In this document: piece by piece, positions 38,472 through 47,631 of the stretch | Layout: each line of letters opens with the position of its first letter | Position numbering within the stretch: position 1 is the stretch's first letter | Source of the DNA: Blautia sp. | GTDB taxonomy: Bacteria; Bacillota; Clostridia; Lachnospirales; Lachnospiraceae | NCBI GenBank assembly: GCA_017463155.1 | Contig: JAFTPT010000038.1 | Location: 1-64,000, forward strand | Direction: 5' to 3' | DNA: 64,000 nucleotides | Translations under genes and position numbers: made by a program | Notes under the pieces: model-generated | Told to the model about the DNA's origin: nothing | The model's database searches: none | The model's input: only the letters and a program-made list of their open reading frames with translations

Positions 38472-39764
38472 GTGAGAAAAAAAAGCATGGCTGTACTGCT
38501 TGCCTGTCTCTTCCTGCTGAGCGCAGACGCCTCTGCGGTGGTCAGGGATTACGAGATGATCATGGCAGAATCAGACGGCAGTTCCTCTGAGGAAACAAAG
38601 GATGAAAAAGATCGTCAGGACGGTGTACAGACGCCTGTGTCCACGGACGATACGAAGGAAGAAGCACTAAAGGAACCGGCGGAGGCAGCAGCAAAGGAAC
38701 CGGCCAGGGATCCGGCGGAGGCAGCAGCGGATGAACCTGCAGAGGAAACGGCGGAGCCGGCAGCTGATGAACCTGCAGAAGAACCGGCGGAAGAGAAGGT
38801 GAATTCCCTGCAGGTCGAGGACAAGGTTTATGTGATCGGCAAAAGGGTTCCGGTCCTTGAGACACCCGATGATGCGGGAACAGTTGTCGGGATTACCGGC
38901 ATCGGCCACAAATTCAAGCGCACCGAGGTGTTGGAGAACGGCTGGAGCAAAGGAAAGGTAAAGGCGGTCGGCAAGAATGCGCCATGGCTTGAGGGCTATG
39001 TGCGGAATGTGCACCTGAATGATACCAATCCGCTGGTCAAGGTGAATGATGCGGTGACGCTGGCCTCGGATGGAGAGGTACTCGATTTTCCCGGGTTCAA
39101 GAACGGAAACGTGATCGGCACCGTCTCAAAGGATGACATTCTGGAGAGAAGCGCAGAGGTGTACGGGGAATGGAGCCGTGTCCTGTTTATGACGGACAAG
39201 AATACGGAACGAATGGGGTACATTCCTTCCAGCATGCTGGTAGGGTATTCGCCTGTTCCGACAGAGGTGCCGGAGCAGGAGGCGGATAATCCGACCGGAG
39301 ATGGTGAAATACCGGTTTCCGGTGTGGTAGAAGCCGGTGTGATCCACAAGAGTACAGGCGTGGGGATCTTTGCCGATGCGGTGAACGAGGTCTCTGCCGA
39401 AGGCGGTGTGACGGTGGATGAGAACGGTGTGCAGGTCGGATCCGCGATCGCGGCCTCCTCCGATGATACACTGATCCCGCTGGGGACATTCCGCATAACG
39501 CATTACTGTCCCTGCAGTATCTGTAACGGCCCATACACCAACGGTATAACATCGACCGGGGTCACGGCCGTCACCAACCACACGATCGCGGTCGATCCTT
39601 CACAGATCCCCTATGGTTCCAAGGTCGTGATCAACGGACAGGTATATGTGGCGGAGGATTGCGGCGGCGCGATCAAACACAACTGCATTGATGTCTATGT
39701 GGCGACACACGAGGAATGCAACCGGAAGGGCGTATTCTACACAGAAGTGTATCTGGTTAAGTAA
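38472..39764 (+). CDS. secreted 3D-domain protein (wall-lytic type) with Ala/Glu/Pro-rich linker
   Basis: A 430-residue exported protein. GTG is the start, with AGAGGAGG upstream; it gives a clear signal peptide (RKKSMAVLLACLFLLSADASA). A low-complexity region of EPAE/ADEPAEE repeats spans about 55-110, followed by two SH3-like modules (about 115-275), and the C-terminal 3D domain (about 335-430) holds the three aspartates in AVDPSQIPYGS, AEDCGG and NCIDVY. The 3D fold occurs in lytic transglycosylase-like and YabE/Sps-type enzymes that cut peptidoglycan. Four to six cysteines surround the active site (CPCSIC, EDCGG, NCID, EEC), which suggests disulfides. A terminator hairpin follows. Confidence 0.85.
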   Translation: MRKKSMAVLLACLFLLSADASAVVRDYEMIMAESDGSSSEETKDEKDRQDGVQTPVSTDDTKEEALKEPAEAAAKEPARDPAEAAADEPAEETAEPAADEPAEEPAEEKVNSLQVEDKVYVIGKRVPVLETPDDAGTVVGITGIGHKFKRTEVLENGWSKGKVKAVGKNAPWLEGYVRNVHLNDTNPLVKVNDAVTLASDGEVLDFPGFKNGNVIGTVSKDDILERSAEVYGEWSRVLFMTDKNTERMGYIPSSMLVGYSPVPTEVPEQEADNPTGDGEIPVSGVVEAGVIHKSTGVGIFADAVNEVSAEGGVTVDENGVQVGSAIAASSDDTLIPLGTFRITHYCPCSICNGPYTNGITSTGVTAVTNHTIAVDPSQIPYGSKVVINGQVYVAEDCGGAIKHNCIDVYVATHEECNRKGVFYTEVYLVK

Positions 39765-39770
39765 ATGAGA

Positions 39771-39799
39771 ACGGACGGCAGATAAGTTCTGCCGTCCGT
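39771..39799. terminator. bidirectional terminator
   Basis: ACGGACGGCA pairs exactly with TGCCGTCCGT around a 9-nt loop; it lies between the 3D gene and the convergent metY. Confidence 0.75.
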
Positions 39800-39807
39800 C
39801 TTTACAA

Positions 39808-41088
39808 TTATGCGTTTTCCAGAGCTGCGGAGAGGTCCGCAATGATATCGTCGATGTTCTCGATCCCGACAGATAGCCGGATCATTCCGGGAGAGACCCC
39901 CGCTTCGGCAAGCTGTTCGTCGTTCATCTGGCGGTGTGTGTGGCTGGCCGGATGCAGGACCATGGTCTTGGAAGCGGCGACGTGGGTCGCGATATTGGCA
40001 AGCTTCAGGCTGTCCATGAAACGGACGGCGGCTTCCCGTCCGCCGGTGAGCTCAAAGGAGATGACGCCGCAGGTTCCGTTCGGCAGATACTTTTGCGCCA
40101 GGGCATGGTACTTATCGGAAGGAAGGCCCGCAAAATTGACGCTGGATACTTTTGGATGCGCAAAAAGGAATTCCGCAGCCTTCTGCGCGTTTTCGCAATG
40201 ACGTGCCATACGGAGAGGCAATGTCTCAAGACCGATGTTCAGGAGGAAACAGTTCATGGGGGAAGGGATCGATCCCAGATCCCGCATCAGCTGCGAAGTG
40301 GCTTTTGTGATGTAGGCGTTCCTGCCGAACTGCCTGGTATAGACGATGCCGTGATAGGATTCATCCGGCTCGGTAAGACCCGGGTATTTCTCCTTGCAGG
40401 CTTCCCAGTCAAAATTGCCGCTGTCTACGATGGCTCCGCCGACCTGCAGGCCATGCCCGTCCATATACTTGGTGGTGGAATGCGTGACGATATCGGCGCC
40501 CCATTCGAACGGACGGCAGTTGACAGGCGTTGCGAAGGTGTTATCCACGATCAGCAGTACTTGATGCGCGTGGGCAACACGGGCGAATTTTTCAATGTCC
40601 AGGATGACCAGTGCCGGATTGGCGATGGTTTCGGCAAACAAAGCCCTGGTGTTGGGCCTGAACGCGGCCGCGATCTCTTCCTCGGAGGCATCCGTATCTA
40701 CAAAGGTACAGTCGATGCCGAGCTTCCGGAAGGTGACGGATAACAGGTTGAAGGTACCGCCATAGATCGTGGACGCGGCGACCACATGGCTTCCCGCTTC
40801 GCAGATATTGAAGATCGCGTAGAAATTCGCCGCCTGGCCGGAGGAAGTGAGGATCGCTCCTACGCCGCCTTCCAGGGCAGCGATCTTGGCGGCTACCGCA
40901 TCGTTGGTCGGATTCTGCAGACGGGTATAGAAATAGCCCTCCGCTTTCAGGTCGAACAGCTGTCCCATTTCATCCGTTGTATCGTATTTAAAGGTCGTAC
41001 TCTGACAGATCGGAAGAGCACAGGGCTCGCCCCGGCCGGGAGTATATCCGGCGTGGAGACAATTGGTTTCCAGCTTATACTGACTCAT
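39808..41088 (-). CDS. metY: O-acetylhomoserine aminocarboxypropyltransferase
   Basis: A 426-residue PLP enzyme of the Cys/Met metabolism class, usually making homocysteine from O-acetylhomoserine and sulfide. ETNCLHAGYTPGRGEPCALP at the N-terminus and the PLP lysine in STTKYMDGHG near residue 205 are typical, and NFAGL with the C-terminal ASKTMVLHPASHTHRQM match OAH sulfhydrylases. It is single, with its own promoter. No SAM riboswitch is visible upstream. Confidence 0.93.
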   Translation of the reverse strand: MSQYKLETNCLHAGYTPGRGEPCALPICQSTTFKYDTTDEMGQLFDLKAEGYFYTRLQNPTNDAVAAKIAALEGGVGAILTSSGQAANFYAIFNICEAGSHVVAASTIYGGTFNLLSVTFRKLGIDCTFVDTDASEEEIAAAFRPNTRALFAETIANPALVILDIEKFARVAHAHQVLLIVDNTFATPVNCRPFEWGADIVTHSTTKYMDGHGLQVGGAIVDSGNFDWEACKEKYPGLTEPDESYHGIVYTRQFGRNAYITKATSQLMRDLGSIPSPMNCFLLNIGLETLPLRMARHCENAQKAAEFLFAHPKVSSVNFAGLPSDKYHALAQKYLPNGTCGVISFELTGGREAAVRFMDSLKLANIATHVAASKTMVLHPASHTHRQMNDEQLAEAGVSPGMIRLSVGIENIDDIIADLSAALENA

Positions 41089-41123
41089 AACATCAGATCC
41101 TTTCTGTTGTATTCACTGTAAGA

Positions 41124-41152
41124 ATCTTATCATATACCGCGGATGTTTGCAA
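41124..41152 (-). promoter_or_regulatory. metY promoter
   Basis: On the minus strand TTGCAA (41147-41152) and TAAGAT (41124-41129) with a 17-nt spacer. Confidence 0.6.
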
Positions 41153-41191
41153 GTGAGTGACCTTGAGCGACGGACATTTGTCTTTTGTACG

Positions 41192-41220
41192 TTGACATGG
41201 AGACCTTTTTCCGCTATAAT
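41192..41220 (+). promoter_or_regulatory. consensus promoter of glyA
   Basis: Perfect TTGACA at 41192-41197 and perfect TATAAT at 41215-41220 with the ideal 17-nt spacer, so strong constitutive expression is expected. Confidence 0.9.
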
Positions 41221-41258
41221 GCTCATTGATGCAATGGTAATCGTAAGGAGGGAAATTC

Positions 41259-42497
41259 ATGTATTCAATTGAAGACATTGATGTAGTAGACAAAGAAATA
41301 GCTGATCTGATCCGTGCCGAGGTGGCACGTCAGAATTCTCATATCGAACTGATCGCTTCGGAAAACTGGGTGAGCAAGGCCGTGATGGCGGCAATGGGAA
41401 GCCCTCTTACCAATAAATATGCCGAAGGATATCCGGGCAAGCGGTTTTACGGCGGCTGTGTGTGCGTGGACGAGGTAGAGACCCTGGCGATCGAAAGGGC
41501 CAAGAAACTCTTCGGCTGCGAATATGCCAATGTGCAGCCTCATTCCGGCGCACAGGCCAATATGGCCGTATTCTTTGCCATCCTGAAGCCGGGTGACACG
41601 GTCCTTGGCATGAACCTGAATCATGGAGGACATCTGACCCACGGCAGTGCGGCCAATATGTCCGGCTCCTATTACAATGCGGTAAACTACGGCGTAAACG
41701 ATGACGGAGTGATCGATTACGAAGAAGTCAGAAGGATCGCGAAAGAGTGTTCTCCGAAGCTGATCGTTGCCGGGGCAAGTGCCTATGCCAGGATCATCGA
41801 CTTTAAGAAATTCCGTGAGATCGCCGATGAGGTCGGTGCTTATCTCATGGTCGATATGGCGCATATTGCCGGCCTGGTGGCTACCGGACAGCATCCGAGC
41901 CCGATCCCCTATGCGGATGTCGTTACGACAACGACGCACAAAACTCTCCGGGGACCCCGCGGCGGCCTGATCCTCAGCAGCGCGGCCAACGCGAAGAAAT
42001 TCAATCTGAACAAGGCCGTTTTCCCGGGCGTACAGGGCGGTCCTCTCATGCATGTCATCGCAGCAAAGGCAGTCTGCTTCCAGGAAGCCCTGCAGAGCGA
42101 CTTCCAGGAATATGGAAAACGGATCGTGGAGAATTCCAAGGCACTCTGTGAAGGCCTTAAAAAGCGCGGCGTCGACATCGTTTCCGGCGGCACGGACAAT
42201 CATCTGATGCTTGTGGATCTTCGGAGCATCGGCGTGACCGGCAAGGAGATGGAGAACCTGCTGGATGAAGTAAACATCACCTGCAACAAAAATGCGATCC
42301 CCAATGATCCGGAGTCACCCTTCGTGACAAGCGGCGTGAGGCTCGGAACAGCCGCCGTAACTTCCCGCGGCATGCAGCCGGAAGACATGGATCTGATCGC
42401 GGACGCGATCGCCATGACGCTAAAAAGCCGTGACCGCAAAGAAGAAGCCCGCTCGATCGTAAAAGGCCTGACAGAAAAGTATCCGCTGGTGGGCTGA
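41259..42497 (+). CDS. glyA: serine hydroxymethyltransferase
   Basis: A 412-residue PLP enzyme that converts serine and THF to glycine and 5,10-methylene-THF. [20 protein letters not shown] near 27 and the PLP lysine Lys228 in [13 protein letters not shown] are canonical. It has a consensus promoter. The radical SAM gene begins 2 nt after its stop. It supplies one-carbon units that the AICAR transformylase and DHFR cycle depend on. Confidence 0.98.
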   Translation: MYSIEDIDVVDKEIADLIRAEVARQNSHIELIASENWVSKAVMAAMGSPLTNKYAEGYPGKRFYGGCVCVDEVETLAIERAKKLFGCEYANVQPHSGAQANMAVFFAILKPGDTVLGMNLNHGGHLTHGSAANMSGSYYNAVNYGVNDDGVIDYEEVRRIAKECSPKLIVAGASAYARIIDFKKFREIADEVGAYLMVDMAHIAGLVATGQHPSPIPYADVVTTTTHKTLRGPRGGLILSSAANAKKFNLNKAVFPGVQGGPLMHVIAAKAVCFQEALQSDFQEYGKRIVENSKALCEGLKKRGVDIVSGGTDNHLMLVDLRSIGVTGKEMENLLDEVNITCNKNAIPNDPESPFVTSGVRLGTAAVTSRGMQPEDMDLIADAIAMTLKSRDRKEEARSIVKGLTEKYPLVG

Positions 42498-42499
42498 TC

Positions 42500-44170
42500 A
42501 TGAAGATCCTGCTGGCGGCATGCAATGCCAAATACATACATTCCAATCCGGCGGTCTACGACCTTAAGGCCTACGCGGCGGAATTTGCGGACAGTATCGA
42601 GATACATGAATTCACGATCAACCAGACGCAGGATGAGGTCCTGAAGGAGCTTTTCCTTGCGGCTCCGGATGTTCTGTGTGTTTCCTGCTATATCTGGAAT
42701 ATCCGCTTTATAACAGCATGGACAAAAGAACTGAAACAGGTCCTTCCGGGCACCGCCTTCTGGGCGGGAGGCCCGGAAGTTTCTTATGCGCCGGAAACCT
42801 TTCTATCGGAGCATCCGGAATTCTGCGGGGTCATGATCGGTGAGGGAGAGGCCGTATTCCGGGAACTGGCGGCAGGCTATCTGTCCGGTGAACCTGATCT
42901 TTCGACCATCCCGGGTCTGGCATTCCGGGATAACGGCGTTATCCGGCTGACCGGACTTTGCCCGCCGGTCAGCCTGGACGATATCCCGTTCATTTATAAG
43001 GACGTGGAGCTTTTTCACCATCGGATCATCTATTACGAGAGCAGCCGAGGATGTCCTTTTTCGTGCAGCTACTGCCTGTCATCCATCGACCGTCATCTGC
43101 GGTTCCGGAGTCTTTCGCTCGTACTGCCCGAGCTCCAGAGTTTTCTGGATCGGAAGGTTCCGCAGGTCAAGTTTGTGGACCGGACCTTCAACTGCAGAAA
43201 GGATCACGCCATGGCGATCTGGAGGTATATCCGGGATCACGACAATGGCGTGACGAATTTTCATTTTGAGATCTCCGCCGACCTTCTGGAAGAAGACCAG
43301 ATCAGGCTGCTTGGCACAATGCGGCCCGGGCTTGTACAGCTGGAGATCGGCGTACAGTCCACCAATCCGCTGACACTGCGTGCGATCAGGCGCAGCATGG
43401 ATTTTGAACGTCTGGCCAGGGCTGTGCGGGCAATAGCGCGCGGCGGCAATATCCATCAGCATCTGGATCTGATCGCGGGACTTCCCTACGAGGATTACGA
43501 GAGCTTTCACCGCTCCTTCAACCAGGTCTTTCAGCTGCAGCCGGAGCAGCTGCAGCTCGGCTTCCTGAAGGTCCTGAAAGGATCCAGAATGCATGAGGAG
43601 GCTGACACCTACGGGATCCGGTACAAGCAGGAGGCACCGTATGAGGTGCTTTCTACACAGTGGCTTTCGTATTCGGAGATCCTGAAGCTGAAAACACTGG
43701 AAAATATGGTGGAAATATATTATAATAGTGGGCAGTTTCAGATGACGACGGCGTACGGGATCTGCTGTACGGGCGGGGATGCTTTCCGGTTTTTCGAACG
43801 ACTGGCCGGTTTTTATGAAGAAAAAGGGTATGACAGGGTATCCCATTCCCGTATGGAAAGAGCCGAGATCCTGCTGGAGTACCTTGGGTCGCTTCCGGAG
43901 ACACGGGATGACAGGAGCAGCGACCTTCTCCTGTATGACATGTATGTCCGCGAGAAGCTGAAGAGCAGTCCCTCCTTTGAACAGGACCAGAAGCCGTTTG
44001 AAAAAGCCGTCTGGAGCTATCGAAAGGAGCACAGGATCCCGCGGACGGCACATGTAGAGGTGTTCCGGGATGGCCGTGTTATCCTGTTTGACTACGAGAG
44101 GAGAGATCCCCTTACGAACAATGCCATGGCCGTTGACATCACGGATGACGTGAAGCCGCTGACCGGCTGA
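42500..44170 (+). CDS. B12-binding-domain radical SAM protein (DUF4080 type)
   Basis: A 556-residue protein with an N-terminal cobalamin-binding-like Rossmann domain (about 1-140; NAKYIHSNPAV and GEGE near 113 are typical), a radical SAM core with CxxxCxxC as CPFSCSYC near 185, and a C-terminal DUF4080-like region. The usual B12 histidine motif DxHxxG is not obvious, so cobalamin binding is uncertain. The substrate is unknown. It starts 2 nt after glyA, so it is probably co-expressed, but this order does not prove a functional link. Confidence 0.88.
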   Translation: MKILLAACNAKYIHSNPAVYDLKAYAAEFADSIEIHEFTINQTQDEVLKELFLAAPDVLCVSCYIWNIRFITAWTKELKQVLPGTAFWAGGPEVSYAPETFLSEHPEFCGVMIGEGEAVFRELAAGYLSGEPDLSTIPGLAFRDNGVIRLTGLCPPVSLDDIPFIYKDVELFHHRIIYYESSRGCPFSCSYCLSSIDRHLRFRSLSLVLPELQSFLDRKVPQVKFVDRTFNCRKDHAMAIWRYIRDHDNGVTNFHFEISADLLEEDQIRLLGTMRPGLVQLEIGVQSTNPLTLRAIRRSMDFERLARAVRAIARGGNIHQHLDLIAGLPYEDYESFHRSFNQVFQLQPEQLQLGFLKVLKGSRMHEEADTYGIRYKQEAPYEVLSTQWLSYSEILKLKTLENMVEIYYNSGQFQMTTAYGICCTGGDAFRFFERLAGFYEEKGYDRVSHSRMERAEILLEYLGSLPETRDDRSSDLLLYDMYVREKLKSSPSFEQDQKPFEKAVWSYRKEHRIPRTAHVEVFRDGRVILFDYERRDPLTNNAMAVDITDDVKPLTG

Positions 44171-44228
44171 AGGATACCCGGAGATCCGGGAGAAAGGGCG
44201 TTCCATTCCGATGGAACAGGTGATAAAA

Positions 44229-44333
44229 ATGGGAATGTTTGATCCGAAAAAAAGAAAGATCATTACAGCGATCATCGTGATCGCGCTGGTACTGGCGATG
44301 GTGATCCCGACGGCACTCGCGTATCTTCTGTAA
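44229..44333 (+). CDS. 34-residue single-pass membrane peptide
   Basis: The reading MGMFDPKKRKIITAIIVIAL continues into a hydrophobic helix and ends LAYLL, 34 codons in all; it is too short for many gene callers. AGGTG lies 6 nt before the start, and AAGGAGG of the next gene follows directly. A basic KKRK motif precedes one helix of about 20 residues (13-32). An earlier in-frame ATG at 44211 would add six residues. The sequence composition (clean hydrophobic block after a basic patch) supports translation; function is unknown. Confidence 0.6.
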   Translation: MGMFDPKKRKIITAIIVIALVLAMVIPTALAYLL

Positions 44334-44348
44334 GGAGGAGCTGCAGCT

Positions 44349-44969
44349 ATGATGCTGGGACCGGAAGCGATGGAAAAACTGCGTCAGGAAGTCCCGGGGC
44401 GTCTGTATCCGGAGGAGGAACTGCTCGTGGTATGCCCTGTCGCTCTTGCGGGAACGGTACAGCTTGTACAGAAGAACAGAGAAAGACTGTCCCCGCACTT
44501 TGCAAAAGGATTCCTGTGGAGGGCGGAACGTCTTGCGGAGGAATATGGCCTGGCGTCTGCCGGAGAAGGGCATGACGCCCGCACGCTCGAGCATCTGGCG
44601 GCCTCTTATGGCGCTACGCTTTTCATGCCTATGGGCGAGGGAGGATTTCTGGCCTGCCTGTGGAAAGCGGCCGAGGCGTCGCAGGTCGGACTCGAGGCGG
44701 ATCTTCGCGCCGTGCCGATCAGGCAGGAAACCATCGAGATCTGTGAGAACCTGTCGCAGCATCCTTACCGGCTGCACGCAGGCGGATCATACCTGGTCGG
44801 CCTTACCGAAGGTGAACGGATGGCGGCACGGCTCCGGCGGGACGGTGTACAGGCATCGGTGATCGGATGTGTCCAAAAAGGCCGCAGGCGGCTTCTGTAC
44901 AGCGGGAGCAGCGCAAGGTATCTGGACAGACCATCCATGAGTGAATACTGGGAGGTCCCGGAGGAATAA
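44349..44969 (+). CDS. PurM/HypE-like C-terminal domain protein
   Basis: A 206-residue protein that looks like only the C-terminal domain of the AIR synthase/HypE family: GEGGFLACLWKAAEASQVGLE near 98, RAVPIRQETIEICENLSQHPY near 122 and SGSMLI-like GGSYLVG near 145. The N-terminal ATP-binding domain of these enzymes is absent. It may be a regulatory or structural relative rather than a synthase. GGAGGAGC precedes the start, and its stop overlaps the trmL start (TAATG), so translation is coupled. Confidence 0.6.
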   Translation: MMLGPEAMEKLRQEVPGRLYPEEELLVVCPVALAGTVQLVQKNRERLSPHFAKGFLWRAERLAEEYGLASAGEGHDARTLEHLAASYGATLFMPMGEGGFLACLWKAAEASQVGLEADLRAVPIRQETIEICENLSQHPYRLHAGGSYLVGLTEGERMAARLRRDGVQASVIGCVQKGRRRLLYSGSSARYLDRPSMSEYWEVPEE

Positions 44970-45463
44970 TGAAAATACATATAGTACTGCATGAACCGGA
45001 GATACCGTCCAATACCGGCAACATCGGCAGGACCTGTGTCGCGGCGGGGGCGGATCTTCATCTGATCGAGCCGCTGGGGTTTCACCTGAGTGAAAAGGCG
45101 ATCCGCAGATCCGGCATGGATTACTGGGACAAGCTTACGGTCAGCAGGTATCTTGATTACGAGGATTTCCTGAAGAGAAATCCGGGGATCAAGATCTATT
45201 ATGCGACGACAAAAGCACGTAAGACCTATGCGGATGTGCGGTATGAGGACGGATGCTTTATCATGTTCGGCAAGGAAAGCGCAGGGATTCCGGAGGAGAT
45301 CCTGTCGCAGCACCCGGAGGAGTGTATACGGATCCCCATGGGGGACGAGATACGGTCGTTGAACCTCAGCAACTCCGTGGCAGTGATCCTTTATGAAGCG
45401 CTTCGTCAGAACGGCTTTTCTGATCTTGAGAAAAAAGGAAAAATGAGAAACGGTGCCTGGTAA
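44969..45463 (+). CDS. trmL: tRNA (cytidine/uridine-34-2'-O)-methyltransferase
   Basis: A 164-residue SPOUT-fold methyltransferase that methylates the wobble ribose of tRNA-Leu species. The opening MKIHIVLHEPEIPSNTGNIGRTC is diagnostic, and the SAM-binding knot is seen in GKESAGIPEEIL near 95 and IPMGDEIRSLNLSNSVAVILYE near 115. GGAGGAA lies before the overlapping start. The end of the gene forms part of a terminator stem. Confidence 0.95.
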   Translation: MKIHIVLHEPEIPSNTGNIGRTCVAAGADLHLIEPLGFHLSEKAIRRSGMDYWDKLTVSRYLDYEDFLKRNPGIKIYYATTKARKTYADVRYEDGCFIMFGKESAGIPEEILSQHPEECIRIPMGDEIRSLNLSNSVAVILYEALRQNGFSDLEKKGKMRNGAW

Positions 45464-45489
45464 TAAAACCGGGGATCGTTTCTCATTTT
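45437..45489. terminator. terminator whose stem uses the trmL 3' coding end
   Basis: AAAAATGAGAAACG inside the last trmL codons pairs with CGTTTCTCATTTTT after its stop, with a run of T. The convergent histidine kinase gene ends at 45490, so it can serve both strands. Confidence 0.75.
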
Positions 45490-46914
45490 TTATTGTTCCG
45501 TTTCCTGTTTCGCTTTTGGAAGGGTGAAGATGAATTCTGATCCGACCCCTTCCGTACTGATCACATTGATATGCTCGTCATGTGCGAGAATGATCTCCTT
45601 TACGATGGCCAGACCCAGACCGGATCCGCTGCGGTCCTTTCCGCGGGAGGCGTCTTCTTTGTAGAACCTGTCCCAGATCTTGGGAAGAGCTTCCTTGGAG
45701 ATTCCGATGCCCTGGTCCTTGATGCTGAAAAAGATCTTTTCATTTCGCGAAGCGGTCTCCACGTTGATCGTCGTGTACGGCTTGCTGAATTTGATAGCGT
45801 TGTCCACAAGATTGTAGATAACCTGCTGGATCTTTTCCAGATCCGCGATGGTGAAGAGCGGGTCGTTGGAGGTATTGAACCATAATGTCGTGTGAGATTC
45901 CCGGCTTCGGCCTTCGAAGGTTTCCAGAACGGCCCGGACAACGGCGTTCAGGTCAAAGGTCTGCATCTGTAGATTCCGCTTGGATGCTTCCAGGCTTCCC
46001 AATGCGTTGAGATTGTGTGTCAGCTTTTCGAGCCGGGAGGCTTCATAATCGATGATACGGAGGTATTTTTCATACATTTCCGGAGGGATCGTGTGGTCCA
46101 GCATGGCTTCGGCATATCCCTTGATCGAAGTGAGGGGAGAGCGGAAATCATGGGATACATCTGCAATATACCGGCGCTGGAACTCCCCGTTCTCATTGAT
46201 CTTATCCGCCATATAGTTGAGTGTCTTTGCCAGATACCCGATCTGGTTTTCTGTCTGGACAGGTATTGTATAGGAGAGATTCCCTCTTGCAAATTCCTCC
46301 GCGCCTTTCCCTACTTCCAGGATTGGCTTGTGGATGAATTTCCAGTAGAACAAAACCGGCAGCACGTTGGCTGTGGCCATGATCACCATCAGCAGGAGCA
46401 GGACGGGCAGGAACAGTCTTTCAAGACGTGCAACACGGTCCATATGATAATGCAGTGCAATATAACCGAGCAGGACGGGCCCATCGTGGACCGGTTGGAT
46501 GATGGTAATGTTTTTCTCTTCAAGAATTCCGCCGAAGGTGCCGACTTCGTAGTGGTGCCTTTTGTTGAATCTGGCTGCCATCTCCAGAAAATAAGATTCT
46601 GAATAGCCTTCCGGTACGGAATCGCTGGAGCTTAGCAGCACGCCGTTTGCGTCCGTGAGCCACACAGTAAAGCGTCTGTAATCGGACAGGTATTCGGTCT
46701 GTCTGACCGCCTGTGTAAATTTGCCGTCTGAAAACTGCTGCATGAATTCCTCGTCCATGGTAAGCGCATGGACCGTTCCTGCGTATTCGTCAGCCACGAT
46801 GATGACGAAAATATGCTCGATCAGCGCACTTCCGAAGGGCGGGAGGATCAGAATGCAGATGCCAAGGATCAGCAGCTGTGTCAGAAGAGGATGCACCGAA
46901 GCCAATCTGGTCAT
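45490..46914 (-). CDS. sensor histidine kinase, HAMP type
   Basis: A 474-residue membrane kinase. TM1 is at about 10-35, an extracellular sensor of about 125 residues follows, then TM2 near 170-195 and a HAMP domain. The phospho-acceptor is His255 in DVSHDFRSPLTSIKGY; the ATPase has the N box region NLVDNAIKFS, then DQGIGIS and GSGLGLAIV. It is translationally coupled to the response regulator upstream (4-nt overlap). The stimulus is unknown; an envelope or wall signal is plausible. Confidence 0.95.
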   Translation of the reverse strand: MTRLASVHPLLTQLLILGICILILPPFGSALIEHIFVIIVADEYAGTVHALTMDEEFMQQFSDGKFTQAVRQTEYLSDYRRFTVWLTDANGVLLSSSDSVPEGYSESYFLEMAARFNKRHHYEVGTFGGILEEKNITIIQPVHDGPVLLGYIALHYHMDRVARLERLFLPVLLLLMVIMATANVLPVLFYWKFIHKPILEVGKGAEEFARGNLSYTIPVQTENQIGYLAKTLNYMADKINENGEFQRRYIADVSHDFRSPLTSIKGYAEAMLDHTIPPEMYEKYLRIIDYEASRLEKLTHNLNALGSLEASKRNLQMQTFDLNAVVRAVLETFEGRSRESHTTLWFNTSNDPLFTIADLEKIQQVIYNLVDNAIKFSKPYTTINVETASRNEKIFFSIKDQGIGISKEALPKIWDRFYKEDASRGKDRSGSGLGLAIVKEIILAHDEHINVISTEGVGSEFIFTLPKAKQETEQ

Positions 46915-47612
46915 CTGTTCTTAACCTCAAATTTGTATCCGATCCCCCAGACCGTCGCGATCGACCAATCTTCGTGATCTTTGATCTTTTCACGCAGACG
47001 CTTGATGTGGACGTCGACGGTGCGGGTATCACCGATATATTCATAGCCCCAGATATGATCGAGCAGCTGCTCCCTGGTAAAAACCTGATTCGGAGATGCG
47101 GCCAGGAAATAGAGAAGCTCCAGTTCCTTTGGAGGCATGTCGATCTGTTTTCCCATGTAGGTGACGGAATAGTTCGTCAGATTAATGGAAAGATCCGGAT
47201 AGCTTACGGATTTTTCACCGGCCACGGAATGTCCCGGATGATTGCTGTACCTTCGCAGGACAGCCTTCACGCGCGCCACAAGTTCCTTGGCATCGAAGGG
47301 TTTGATGATGTAATCGTCAGCCCCGAGCTCCAGCCCGAGAACTTTGTCGAAAGTGTCTGTCTTGGCGGACAGCATGATGATGGGAATATCAGAGGACTGA
47401 CGTATTTCACGGCAGACCTGGTATCCATCAATGCCCGGGAGCATCAGGTCAAGGATGATCATATCCGGCGAATCGCTCCGGAATTTTTTCAGGGCTTCAA
47501 TACCATCGTTTGCAATACTGGCTTCAAAAAATTCTTTCGTGAGATATAGCTGTATCAGTTCGGCAATGTTGTTGTCATCGTCAACGATCAGAATCTTCTG
47601 CTTTGTGGTCAC
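46911..47612 (-). CDS. OmpR/PhoB-family response regulator
   Basis: A 233-residue regulator: receiver domain with acidic DDD at 11-13 and the phosphorylated Asp55 in MIILDLMLPG, and a winged-helix DNA-binding domain (about 130-230) with PKELELLYFLAASPNQVFTREQL and RTVDVHIKRLREK. It sits between mutS2, 19 nt upstream, and the kinase, which it overlaps by 4 nt. OmpR-family proteins often bind direct repeats spaced 10-11 bp. Confidence 0.96.
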   Translation of the reverse strand: MTTKQKILIVDDDNNIAELIQLYLTKEFFEASIANDGIEALKKFRSDSPDMIILDLMLPGIDGYQVCREIRQSSDIPIIMLSAKTDTFDKVLGLELGADDYIIKPFDAKELVARVKAVLRRYSNHPGHSVAGEKSVSYPDLSINLTNYSVTYMGKQIDMPPKELELLYFLAASPNQVFTREQLLDHIWGYEYIGDTRTVDVHIKRLREKIKDHEDWSIATVWGIGYKFEVKNR

Positions 47613-47631
47613 GTCTTTTTGTCCTCCGTTT

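Noticed and set aside
41089-41258. A SAM riboswitch or T-box before metY or glyA
   Set aside because: No S-box or T-box signature blocks are visible; both genes have plain sigma-A promoters and short leaders.
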